This document shows, piece by piece, positions 1 through 6,917 of a DNA stretch of 17,981 bases. The notes below the pieces were generated by a model. That model was not told where the DNA came from, did no database searches, and saw only the letters and a program-made list of their open reading frames with translations. The stretch is from Nostoc sp. GT001. GTDB taxonomy: Bacteria > Cyanobacteriota > Cyanobacteriia > Cyanobacteriales > Nostocaceae. Position numbers and translations under genes: made by a program. Every line of letters begins with the position of its first letter. Position 1 is the stretch's first letter. The stretch is from the NCBI RefSeq assembly GCF_030382115.1, contig NZ_JAUDRJ010000003.1:1259336-1277316 (forward strand), read 5' to 3'.

Positions 1-20
1 TTGACTGTGTGAGAGTCCAT
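1..20 (-). CDS. Possible 5' end of a leftward gene leaving the window (partial)
   Basis: An ATG at 20-18 on the minus strand opens a frame reading M-D-S-H-T-V before the window ends. It lies about 65 bases downstream of the leftward promoter-like element at 86-119, which is the main reason to suspect a gene here. No good Shine-Dalgarno sequence is visible just upstream of the ATG, and six codons are too few to recognise a family. The real start could also lie further left. Treat this as a placeholder for whatever the leftward promoter serves. Confidence 0.2.
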
Positions 21-85
21 GCTGGTATTTTAAATATAATGTGCGATCGCAAGATGCCTGCTAAAGTTTTACCTGGGCTTATATC

Positions 86-119
86 GTTATAGATCAACAA
101 TTTGAGGAAGTTGTGAGGT
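86..119 (-). promoter_or_regulatory. Leftward promoter-like element with the shared 19-base direct-repeat motif (copy 3)
   Basis: Read on the minus strand, 119-101 is ACCTCACAACTTCCTCAAA. It matches 17 of 19 positions of the element upstream of ppsA. After exactly 9 bases comes TATAAC (91-86), a plausible -10 box. The repeated half-site CCTCA recurs with an 11-base period, flanking where a -35 box would lie. The orientation predicts transcription out of the left edge. The match in sequence, orientation and spacing to the other two copies is seen directly; the promoter role is inferred. Confidence 0.5.
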
Positions 120-197
120 TATATCAAGAAGGGGTAGGGGTTCAAAAAGGGCGATCGCTACTGTCACGGTTTCGCCCACCATTGCTTGATAGTTTGG

Positions 198-289
198 GTT
201 CAGAACACAAGTCCATTTGTTCAGAACACAAGTCCATTTGTTCGGAACACAAGTTTGTTGGTTCAGAACACAAGTCCATTCGTTCAGAA
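198..289. repeat. 21-base tandem repeat, four units plus a partial fifth
   Basis: Units of 21 bases start at 198, 219, 240 and 261, with a partial unit at 282-289. The shared core is GTTCAGAACACAAGTCCATT. Units 1 and 2 are identical, unit 3 (240-260) has several changes and unit 4 has one. Because 21 is a multiple of three, the array stays open in several frames and would encode heptapeptide repeats on either strand, but no start context or recognisable protein supports translation. A HIP1 site (290-297) abuts the right end. It is probably a strain-variable minisatellite in the intergenic space. Confidence 0.85.
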
Positions 290-324
290 GCGATCGCTTG
301 ACTTTTAAGACAGTTGCACAAAGA

Positions 325-377
325 GCGATGTCTACGACGGTCACTGAGCGCAGCCTAAGTGCGGGCTACGCATACGC
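325..377. repeat. Dispersed repeat, 29-base family with a 24-base insert (R1)
   Basis: The outer parts, 325-338 and 363-377, together form one copy of the 29-base repeat found intact at 7353-7381 and, inverted, at 8611-8639. The middle, 339-362, is a 24-base block that also occurs at 1112-1223 and inside ppsA (9812-9836, inverted relative to this copy). The insert contains GTCACTGAGCGCAGCC. The copy is thus a repeat within a repeat. It lies about 75 bases upstream of the antitoxin gene. Confidence 0.8.
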
Positions 378-424
378 ACTTGTCTGTGAAGTACCATAGA
401 GCTAGATTCTTAAGGAGTACAAAT

Positions 425-466
425 ATGACTCCAGTATCGAATTGGAGTAGCAATGAAAGCACTTAA
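425..466 (+). CDS. Possible 13-codon leader ORF overlapping the antitoxin start
   Basis: An ATG at 425 follows an excellent Shine-Dalgarno sequence (AAGGAG at 412-417, seven bases away) and encodes MTPVSNWSSNEST before TAA at 464-466. It ends 14 bases inside the antitoxin gene in a different frame, so ribosomes finishing it would stop close to the antitoxin start. It could be a leader peptide tuning toxin-antitoxin translation, or the remnant of an older gene start. The peptide resembles nothing I recognise. The ribosome-binding site is seen directly; translation is inferred. Confidence 0.25.
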   Translation: MTPVSNWSSNEST

Positions 467-692
467 AGTCATGGCAACGATTAATGAGCAAGGACAACTA
501 ACCTTAGATCATCCTCTCATAACGAATAAAAATAGCCGCGTAGAAGTTATTATTCTAATTTCAGAAGACGAAGTTCTAGATGATCAATCTCAAATAGAAG
601 TTTTAGCAGATTTCCGGCAAGCTTGGCATGAAGCCATGACTGGGCAAACTATACCAGTGGCTCAACTTTGGGAAGGGCTTGAAAATGACTGA
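453..692 (+). CDS. Type II antitoxin, RelN-like family
   Basis: This 79-residue protein looks like the cyanobacterial RelN-type antitoxin paired with RelE toxins. The N-terminus, MKALKVMATINEQGQLTLD, has the two-strand beta pattern of the DNA-binding/dimerisation half. The middle is rich in acidic residues (EDEVLDDQ). The C-terminal helix ends with TIPVAQLWEGLEND, a pattern typical of this family and expected to clamp the toxin. The start at 453 has GGAG at 444-447; a second ATG at 471 is possible but would remove the family's conserved beginning. The gene overlaps the toxin by 8 bases, the usual translationally coupled arrangement. Antitoxins of this kind bind and neutralise the toxin and usually repress their own operon; no operator was identified. 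Confidence 0.8.
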   Translation: MKALKVMATINEQGQLTLDHPLITNKNSRVEVIILISEDEVLDDQSQIEVLADFRQAWHEAMTGQTIPVAQLWEGLEND

Positions 693-1059
693 TCAGCCTT
701 TCATTCAAGTTGAAGCTTCGCCAACGTTCAACCGAAATCTACGCGCTCTTGCCAAGAAGTATCGCAGTATTCGGAATGATATACAACCCGTTATCGAACA
801 ACTTGAACAGGGAGAGTTGCCAGGAGATCAAATACCTGGAGTTGGTTATGCAGTCTTCAAGTTAAGAGTCCGAAATAGTGACATTCAAAAAGGTAAAAGC
901 GGTGGCTATCGTCTGATTTACTACGTTAAGACAGCAACGGGAATTATTTTGCTGACTGTTTATGCAAAATCTGAACAAGTCGATATTGCCGCAGATGACA
1001 TTCAGAGCATCATTACAGAATATGAGCAAAGGGCGATCAAAGATAAAGAGGATATCTAA
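685..1059 (+). CDS. Type II toxin, RelE/ParE superfamily
   Basis: The protein has about 124 residues and the RelE/ParE-type compact alpha/beta layout: an N-terminal helical pair (FNRNLRALAKKYRSIRND) followed by a beta-rich half with YRLIYYVKTATGIILLTVYA. Members of this superfamily are usually ribosome-dependent mRNA endonucleases (RelE) or gyrase poisons (ParE); the RelN-like partner favours RelE-type activity, by analogy with the pair known in Synechocystis. I chose ATG 685 rather than TTG 679 because GGAAGGG (671-677) sits at ideal distance and the overlap with the antitoxin stop is the common coupled form. The catalytic residues of this family are poorly conserved, so activity cannot be read from the sequence. 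The reading frame is intact. Confidence 0.82.
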   Translation: MTDQPFIQVEASPTFNRNLRALAKKYRSIRNDIQPVIEQLEQGELPGDQIPGVGYAVFKLRVRNSDIQKGKSGGYRLIYYVKTATGIILLTVYAKSEQVDIAADDIQSIITEYEQRAIKDKEDI

Positions 1060-1111
1060 ACCAAGCATACTAGCTGCCGCTCAACTTAGCCGTTAGAAGC
1101 CGACCAGAAAC

Positions 1112-1223
1112 GCGTAGGCGTAGCCCGCACTTCTCTACGTTCGCGCAGCGTGTCGCAGACAGACGCTCCAGCTTGCTTCCCCGGAGGGGTACGCCTGCGC
1201 TCAGTGACCGCCGCAGGCATCGC
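1112..1223. repeat. Composite nested dispersed repeat (R2) between toxin and acyl-CoA synthetase genes
   Basis: The first 21 bases match the reverse complement of R1 (325-377) at 20 positions, and the last part, from about 1195, matches the rest of R1 (TGCGCTCAGTGACCG, then the end of the 29-base family). About 60 extra bases between them contain further repeat-like, hairpin-prone pieces such as TTCGCGCAGCGTGTCGCAGA and CTTCCCCGGAGGGGTACGCC. The block fills most of the spacer between two convergent genes (toxin ending at 1059, synthetase ending at 1252). It may therefore act as a bidirectional transcription end, but no poly-T terminator is visible. Confidence 0.75.
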
Positions 1224-1251
1224 CTAAAATAAAAACAGAATTTGTTATGCA

Positions 1252-3999
1252 TCAAGTAATCATTTCTGCCCTCACCACTGAACCCTCAGCAGTAGGATGA
1301 ATACGAAAGCCCAGCTTTTCGCAGACTCTTCGCATTGCAGAATTTTCAGCTAGAATTTCGGCACTAATTAGCGTTAAATTTTCATCACGCCCTACTTGCA
1401 GCAATCTTTTGAGTAACTCAGTTCCTAAACCTTGACATTGGTAGCGATCGCTAACTAACATTGCAAATTCAGCTTCATTTGTACCGTGCAATTTACTGAG
1501 TCTACCAATAGCTAAAAGTTCATGTTCTTCCGTTTCTGGATTTTGATAGTCTGCTACCAGTGCCATTTCTCTGTCATAATCAATGAAACATAGGCGCGTG
1601 AGTCGTTCGTGAGCAATGCGTTGACTCAGTTTAATCAAGTGGAAGTAGCGGAAAAAAACGCTTTCTTCAGATAATGTCTTATGTAACTTAATCATTAAAG
1701 GTTCGTCTTCTGGGCGAATGGGACGAATTGTTACTTCGATGCCATTCCGCGTTGTCCAAGAGGAAACGTACTGTGTGGGATAAGGGCGAATTGCTAGTTT
1801 TGGTAATTGTGCTTCAGTGATATCTAAGTTATGAAGAACAATCCGCGCATCAAGTGCAACTAAAGAGTTTTGGCTGATTTCTTCTGCCTTTACCAAAAGC
1901 GGATTAATATCAATTTCTTTAATTAGGCGTTGCTCGACTACAAGCTGGCTAAAGCGTACTAAAAGCTGTTCTAAAGCTTCCAAATTAACTGCTTTTCTAC
2001 CTCTAACTCCCTGTAGTGCTTTGTAAATTCGGGTTTGTTCCATCATCCGCCGTGCCAAAGTAGTATTTAATGGCGGAAGTCCCAAGGCTTTATCTTGAAA
2101 TACTTCTACTAACTGTCCACCTGTGCCAAATAGTAAAACTGGGCCAAATTGAGCGTCAATGCTACTACCAAGAATCAATTCATAGCTGTTTCTCAAATCT
2201 ATCATTGGCTGGACAGTGACACCAGCAAAAGAATTTGCGCCAACTTTGGCAGTTACAGATGATGCGATCGCATTATAAGCCTCATGTACTGCATCAGCAT
2301 TGTGTAAATTCAAATGCACCCCGTCCACATCAGTTTTATGGGTGATGGTTTGAGAAAATACTTTTAAAACTACAGGATAACCAATTTCCTCTGCTAGTTT
2401 AACTGCCTCCTCAGCATTGGTTGCTATCTGCGTTGCTACTGTCGGAATACCGTAAGCAGCCAGAACTTGCTTTGATTCCACTTCAGTCAGTAAAGTTCTA
2501 CCAGCTTGACGTGCTTGTTGAATAATCGTCTCTGCAATGGTGCGATCGCAAATGTCTGCATTATCGGGAAGTACAGGGGTTTCATACAAAGCACGCAGGT
2601 TATAAGTATAACGCCACATATAATTGAATACATGGGCTGCCATATCGGGAAAAGGGAATGTCGGAATTAAAGCTTGGTTGAGAATTTCTGCACCTGCTTC
2701 CACATCTGCATCGCCCATCCAACTCGCAAGTACGGGTTTACCGATTTGAGCTAATGGTTTTAGTTGATACGCTGTTTGTGTAGGGTCAGTCATTGCTTGC
2801 GGTGTGAGAATCGTCAAAAATCCATCACTATTTGGGTCTTTCGCAATAATTTCTAACGCTTTCGCATAACGGATGGGATCAGCATCTCCAAGTAAGTCAA
2901 TTGGGTTATTGTGACTCCATTGGGGTGGCAACAACTGGTTCAGCGCTTCATAGGTTTCTTTTGATAATTCTGCTAATTCACCTCCATCGGTAATCAAAGC
3001 ATCAGCCGCCAAGACTCCGGGCCCGCCTGCATTGGTAATAATTGTCAGTCTTGGCCCTTTGGGACGCGGTTGCTTTGCCAGTACCTCTGCCATGTCGAAC
3101 AAGTCAGCAATACTCTTAACCCGTAAAACCCCACTCCGGCGAAATGCGGCATCAAATACGGCATCACTACCTGTCAATGCACCTGTGTGGGAGGCTGCGG
3201 CTTTGGCTGCTGCTGCTGTCCGTCCAGCTTTGATGACAATAATTGGTTTTGTCAGCGCTACCTCTCGTGCCGCCGAGAGAAACGATCGCGCATTTCCAAT
3301 TGACTCCATGTAAATAACAATGCTTTCAGTATGCGGGTCATCACTGAGATAATCAATCAAATCGCCCCAACCCACATCCAGCATTGAACCAATGGAAATA
3401 AAGGCACTAAAGCCCACATTCTCGTGAAAACTCCAATCTAAAATTGCTGTACACAATGCCCCACTTTGGCTGATAAAGCCAACCTTACCAGGCAAAGCCA
3501 TACTCATACTATTGGCAAAGGTGGCATTCAAACCAGTATGGGGATTCATTACACCTAAACAGTTGGGGCCAATCAGCCGCATTTTGCCCCGGCGCACTTG
3601 CTGGAGTACTTGCTGTTCTAATTCTGCCCCAACAGTGCCAATTTCCTTAAACCCAGCAGAAAGAACGATCGCTCCCTTAACTCCTACATCGACACATTCA
3701 CCAATTACACTAGGAACTGTCAGGGCAGGTGTGGCTACAATTACTAAATCTACTGGTTCTGGCACAGCCGCAATATTTGGGTAAGCTTTGATCCCAAGAA
3801 CACTATGTCGTTTGGGATTAACTGGAAATACCGTGCCGCCAAATGGATGGCTGATGAGATTCCAGAGGACAGTTCTACCGACACTATTTTCACGTTCGCT
3901 AGCACCAATTACGGCAATGCTTTTAGGCGCAAATATGGCATCTAAAGGTTGATGCTGGGTACGTAAAATATCATAGGCGCGATCGCTTCCCAATTGCAT
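1252..3999 (-). CDS. ADP-forming acyl-CoA synthetase fused to a GNAT acetyltransferase
   Basis: This 915-residue protein has the architecture of NDP-forming acetyl/acyl-CoA synthetases plus a C-terminal acetyltransferase, as in bacterial Pat/YfiQ protein acetyltransferases. Order: CoA-binding Rossmann domain (about 20-150, IGPNCLG at 143-149), succinyl-CoA-ligase-like domain (about 170-310, with SHTGAL and its phosphohistidine candidate H271), second ligase domain (about 315-470), ATP-grasp domain (about 495-715; THKTDVDGV near 553-561, EIDINP at 695-700), and GNAT domain (about 755-910; acetyl-CoA loop QCQGLGTE near 854-861). A synthetase of this kind would interconvert acyl-CoA, ADP and phosphate with acid, CoA and ATP, while the GNAT domain could acetylate lysines of metabolic enzymes. 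The retained H271 suggests the synthetase half may be active. ATG 3999 is preceded by GGGAG at good distance. It is the last gene of the operon, 23 bases after the ATPase. Confidence 0.88.
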   Translation of the reverse strand: MQLGSDRAYDILRTQHQPLDAIFAPKSIAVIGASERENSVGRTVLWNLISHPFGGTVFPVNPKRHSVLGIKAYPNIAAVPEPVDLVIVATPALTVPSVIGECVDVGVKGAIVLSAGFKEIGTVGAELEQQVLQQVRRGKMRLIGPNCLGVMNPHTGLNATFANSMSMALPGKVGFISQSGALCTAILDWSFHENVGFSAFISIGSMLDVGWGDLIDYLSDDPHTESIVIYMESIGNARSFLSAAREVALTKPIIVIKAGRTAAAAKAAASHTGALTGSDAVFDAAFRRSGVLRVKSIADLFDMAEVLAKQPRPKGPRLTIITNAGGPGVLAADALITDGGELAELSKETYEALNQLLPPQWSHNNPIDLLGDADPIRYAKALEIIAKDPNSDGFLTILTPQAMTDPTQTAYQLKPLAQIGKPVLASWMGDADVEAGAEILNQALIPTFPFPDMAAHVFNYMWRYTYNLRALYETPVLPDNADICDRTIAETIIQQARQAGRTLLTEVESKQVLAAYGIPTVATQIATNAEEAVKLAEEIGYPVVLKVFSQTITHKTDVDGVHLNLHNADAVHEAYNAIASSVTAKVGANSFAGVTVQPMIDLRNSYELILGSSIDAQFGPVLLFGTGGQLVEVFQDKALGLPPLNTTLARRMMEQTRIYKALQGVRGRKAVNLEALEQLLVRFSQLVVEQRLIKEIDINPLLVKAEEISQNSLVALDARIVLHNLDITEAQLPKLAIRPYPTQYVSSWTTRNGIEVTIRPIRPEDEPLMIKLHKTLSEESVFFRYFHLIKLSQRIAHERLTRLCFIDYDREMALVADYQNPETEEHELLAIGRLSKLHGTNEAEFAMLVSDRYQCQGLGTELLKRLLQVGRDENLTLISAEILAENSAMRRVCEKLGFRIHPTAEGSVVRAEMIT

Positions 4000-4022
4000 A
4001 ATTTTTTACTCCCGTTGCTTCT

Positions 4023-6878
4023 TCACTGACGTTGGATATTTTGGATAGGATGGTCAAACACAACCGTCGGTGTCTGTCGCACAATCCACTTACGTAATTC
4101 ATCTGCCATCAAAATCAACGGTGGACAAATTAGCAACAGCAACAACTGAGAAGGCTGTAAAGCCGCAGTTGCAAAGATTTTCTGCAACGTTGGAGAGTAA
4201 ATAATCGCCAAAATCAACGCCCACTCAATCCCAATCCCCAACCAAATGAAACGGTTTGTCAAGAAACCCAATCTAAAAATTGAAACTCTTTCAGAACGAC
4301 AAGCAAAAACGTTGCCATCTTGACAGGCGACAATTACCGCTAAAGTTACAGTTGTCGCCTGATGGTAAATTGCCATTGTGGTAGCGCTTGCTGATTGCGA
4401 AAGAATACTGGAACTCACCGCTTGCAATTGGGTAATTCCATAACCATTTGCCCACCAAACTAAGAAAAAGCCCGTCATCCCAGCTAAACCTTCGAGTAAT
4501 CCTAAGAAACAATAAGCACGCAGCATCAGAGGTACATCAAGTAAGGTTTGAGACTTTTTGCGCGGTGGTTGGGTCATGATGCCTTTTTCTGGACGTTCTG
4601 CACCTAATGCCAGCGCTGGAATCATATCGGTTCCTAAGTCAATGGCCAAGATTTGCAGAATTACTAAAGCTGGAGGTACTTTTAAAAAGACCATTGCCAG
4701 AAATGGCAGAAACTCTGCCATGTTTGATGCCAGAATGTAAGTAATAAACTTGCGGATATTTTGATAAACTGCCCTTCCTTGCTCGATGGCGATGACGATA
4801 GTTGCAAAGTTATCATCAACCAAAACAATATCTGCGGCTTCACGGGCAACATCTGTACCATTTTTGCCCATTGCAATGCCGATATTAGCAGCACGTAACG
4901 CCGGGGCATCATTGACGCCATCGCCAGTGACGGCGACTACATGACCTAACTTTTTATACGCTTGTACAAGTCTTAATTTTTGTTCAGGCATCACCCGTGC
5001 AAACACTAAGCCTTGTTGATGTTTGTGTAATATTTGTCGGAGTTGAGCTTCTGAAAGATGCCCTAATTTTTCACCTGTAATAACTCTGGGTTTACCATTG
5101 AATTTCTCATTAATCAAACCAATTTTTTCAGCGATCGCAGCTGCCGTCAACCCATAATCACCTGTAATCATTGTGACTTGAATACCTGCACGATGACAAA
5201 GTGCGATCGCATCTGCAACTTCTTTTCGAGGTGGATCGATCATGGCTACAAGTCCGATAAATATCAGGTCTTCTTCTAGGGCAGCATTTTCTTGTTCCCG
5301 TAATTCTGTACCACCTTGTCTTGTCGCCACACCCAAAACCCGATAGCCAAGGCTAGCAAGTTGATCGTTTGCCGTCTCCACCTCTGCGCGTTCTGGTGCT
5401 GTTAGTTCCTGTTGCTGTCCGTCGCGTAAAATAAACTGAGAATGTTGCAATACATCTAAAGGTGCACCTTTGGTAAATATCTGTAGTGCATTTTCAGTCT
5501 TTTGTGTCGGTTGAGCAAATTCTAGACTACTTGCAAGTAACACTGTCATCATCCGGCGGTGAGAATCAAAAGGTACTTCTCGCAATCGTGGTACTTGGTG
5601 CTGCAAATCCTCCAATTTAAAACCAGCTTTAATTGCCACAACCAACAAAGCTGCTTCGGTGGGATCTCCTAATACTTGCCACTGACTCGAACCTGGGGGA
5701 TGGTTTAAGCGTGCATTTGAGCAAAGTGCTGCACCTGCTAATAGTAATCTGACTTGGGGTTCACACTCAAAATTTGTAATTTCGACTTCACCTTTTGGTT
5801 CGTAACCCACACCTGTAACATTAATCTTTGCACCAGGAATCCACAACTTGCGGACAGTCATTTCATTTTTAGTTAAAGTTCCTGTTTTGTCAGTGCAAAT
5901 AACTGTTGTCGCACTCAACGTTTCCACTGCTGAAAGACGACGTACCAATGCGTTTTCTTTGGCCATTCGCTTCACACCAATTGCCAAAGCAAGACTAACT
6001 GTTGGTAACAACCCTTCAGGTACAAAAGCCACAATAATCCCAATGCCAAAAATGAAGCTTTCTTTGATTCCCATACCCACCAAAAAATTAGTGAGTAAAA
6101 ACACAACCACGCCCATGCTGATGGCAATAATTGTAATGATGTGAACCACCCTAGAAATTTGCACTTCTAAGGTGCTGGCTTCACGTTTGACGTTAGCAGT
6201 TAGATGTGCGACTTGGCCAAATTCTGTATGCGTACCCGTAGCATCAACCACAGCCAATCCCCGGCCTGCGGCAACAGTGGAACCTGCGAATACTAAGTTA
6301 GTCGCATCTAAAGCACGGAGATTTTCTGTAGCAACGGGTTCAGAAGACCGAGGAACGGGTAGAGATTCCCCAGTTAAAATCGAAACATCGACATACAACG
6401 ATTGGCTTTCCACCAGTCGCGCATCAGCAGAGATTTTATCTCCTTCCTCTAACTGAATTACATCCCCTGGAACTAACTCGCGTGCAGGGATAGTACACAG
6501 CGTACTGTCACGATAAGCTTTTACTTGGTTAGGTAATACTTGTTTTAATGCAGATAATGCCTTTTCTGCTTGAAATTCTTGCCAGAAACTAAAAATTGCA
6601 TTAATCCAAATTACTGCCCAGATAGCCCAACCTAATTCCGGGGTTTGAGAAATAAAAGCTAAAGTTCCTGCTACCCATAATAACAGCGCCATAAAGTGGG
6701 TTAGTTGGTCAATAAAGCGCAGGATTAAAGGGCGGGTTTGCGGTTCGGGTAGTTCGTTGTAACCATGTTGTTTGAGGCGTAAATTAGCTTCAGATTCGCT
6801 TAGTCCTTGGGGAGTTGTGATTAAGTTTTTGTAGACTTGTTGAGAGGTAAGTGACCAAATTTGATGATTTTCATTCAT
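4023..6878 (-). CDS. P-type cation-transporting ATPase, Na+,K+-ATPase-like (type IIC)
   Basis: A 951-residue inner-membrane pump. It carries the actuator motif TGES (169-172), the phosphorylation motif DKTGTLT with D330, the nucleotide-binding motifs DPTEAALL (405) and KGAP (470), and the hinge TGDGVND (651-657), with hydrophobic segments before about 100, at 240-300, and from about 710 to the end. The membrane ion site resembles Na+,K+-ATPase rather than Ca2+-ATPase: VPEGLLPTV in M4 (E288), TYILASNMAE in M5 (Y714, S718, N719, E722) and AIDLGTDM in M6 (D747, D751), where Ca2+ pumps have NLVTD. It probably exports Na+ or another monovalent cation, perhaps exchanging K+ or H+. No beta-subunit gene is visible nearby. 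It lies 39 bases after pyk with no strong Shine-Dalgarno sequence. All catalytic motifs are intact; the exact ion is inferred. Confidence 0.9.
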   Translation of the reverse strand: MNENHQIWSLTSQQVYKNLITTPQGLSESEANLRLKQHGYNELPEPQTRPLILRFIDQLTHFMALLLWVAGTLAFISQTPELGWAIWAVIWINAIFSFWQEFQAEKALSALKQVLPNQVKAYRDSTLCTIPARELVPGDVIQLEEGDKISADARLVESQSLYVDVSILTGESLPVPRSSEPVATENLRALDATNLVFAGSTVAAGRGLAVVDATGTHTEFGQVAHLTANVKREASTLEVQISRVVHIITIIAISMGVVVFLLTNFLVGMGIKESFIFGIGIIVAFVPEGLLPTVSLALAIGVKRMAKENALVRRLSAVETLSATTVICTDKTGTLTKNEMTVRKLWIPGAKINVTGVGYEPKGEVEITNFECEPQVRLLLAGAALCSNARLNHPPGSSQWQVLGDPTEAALLVVAIKAGFKLEDLQHQVPRLREVPFDSHRRMMTVLLASSLEFAQPTQKTENALQIFTKGAPLDVLQHSQFILRDGQQQELTAPERAEVETANDQLASLGYRVLGVATRQGGTELREQENAALEEDLIFIGLVAMIDPPRKEVADAIALCHRAGIQVTMITGDYGLTAAAIAEKIGLINEKFNGKPRVITGEKLGHLSEAQLRQILHKHQQGLVFARVMPEQKLRLVQAYKKLGHVVAVTGDGVNDAPALRAANIGIAMGKNGTDVAREAADIVLVDDNFATIVIAIEQGRAVYQNIRKFITYILASNMAEFLPFLAMVFLKVPPALVILQILAIDLGTDMIPALALGAERPEKGIMTQPPRKKSQTLLDVPLMLRAYCFLGLLEGLAGMTGFFLVWWANGYGITQLQAVSSSILSQSASATTMAIYHQATTVTLAVIVACQDGNVFACRSERVSIFRLGFLTNRFIWLGIGIEWALILAIIYSPTLQKIFATAALQPSQLLLLLICPPLILMADELRKWIVRQTPTVVFDHPIQNIQRQ

Positions 6879-6917
6879 AACTGTATGTAATTAAATTGAG
6901 GAAAATTCTTTGATTAC

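Noticed and set aside
198..289. CRISPR array
   Set aside because: The units are directly adjacent with no unique spacers, and no cas gene is present.
87..344. Open frames on both strands across the 21-base repeats, including an 85-codon minus-strand frame with Trp-Thr-Cys heptapeptides
   Set aside because: They are kept open by the repeat length being a multiple of three; there is no ribosome-binding site or recognisable domain, and the minus frame would run through the leftward promoter element.
1070..1255. 61-codon minus-strand frame between toxin and synthetase genes
   Set aside because: It is composed of the composite repeat R2, and its Arg/Ser-rich translation is the usual reading of such repeats.
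6879..6917. Fourth copy of the regulatory element before the ATPase gene (TTCCTCAA on the minus strand)
   Set aside because: Only one half-site matches; the second CCTCA at 11 bases is absent and the spacer is inside an operon.
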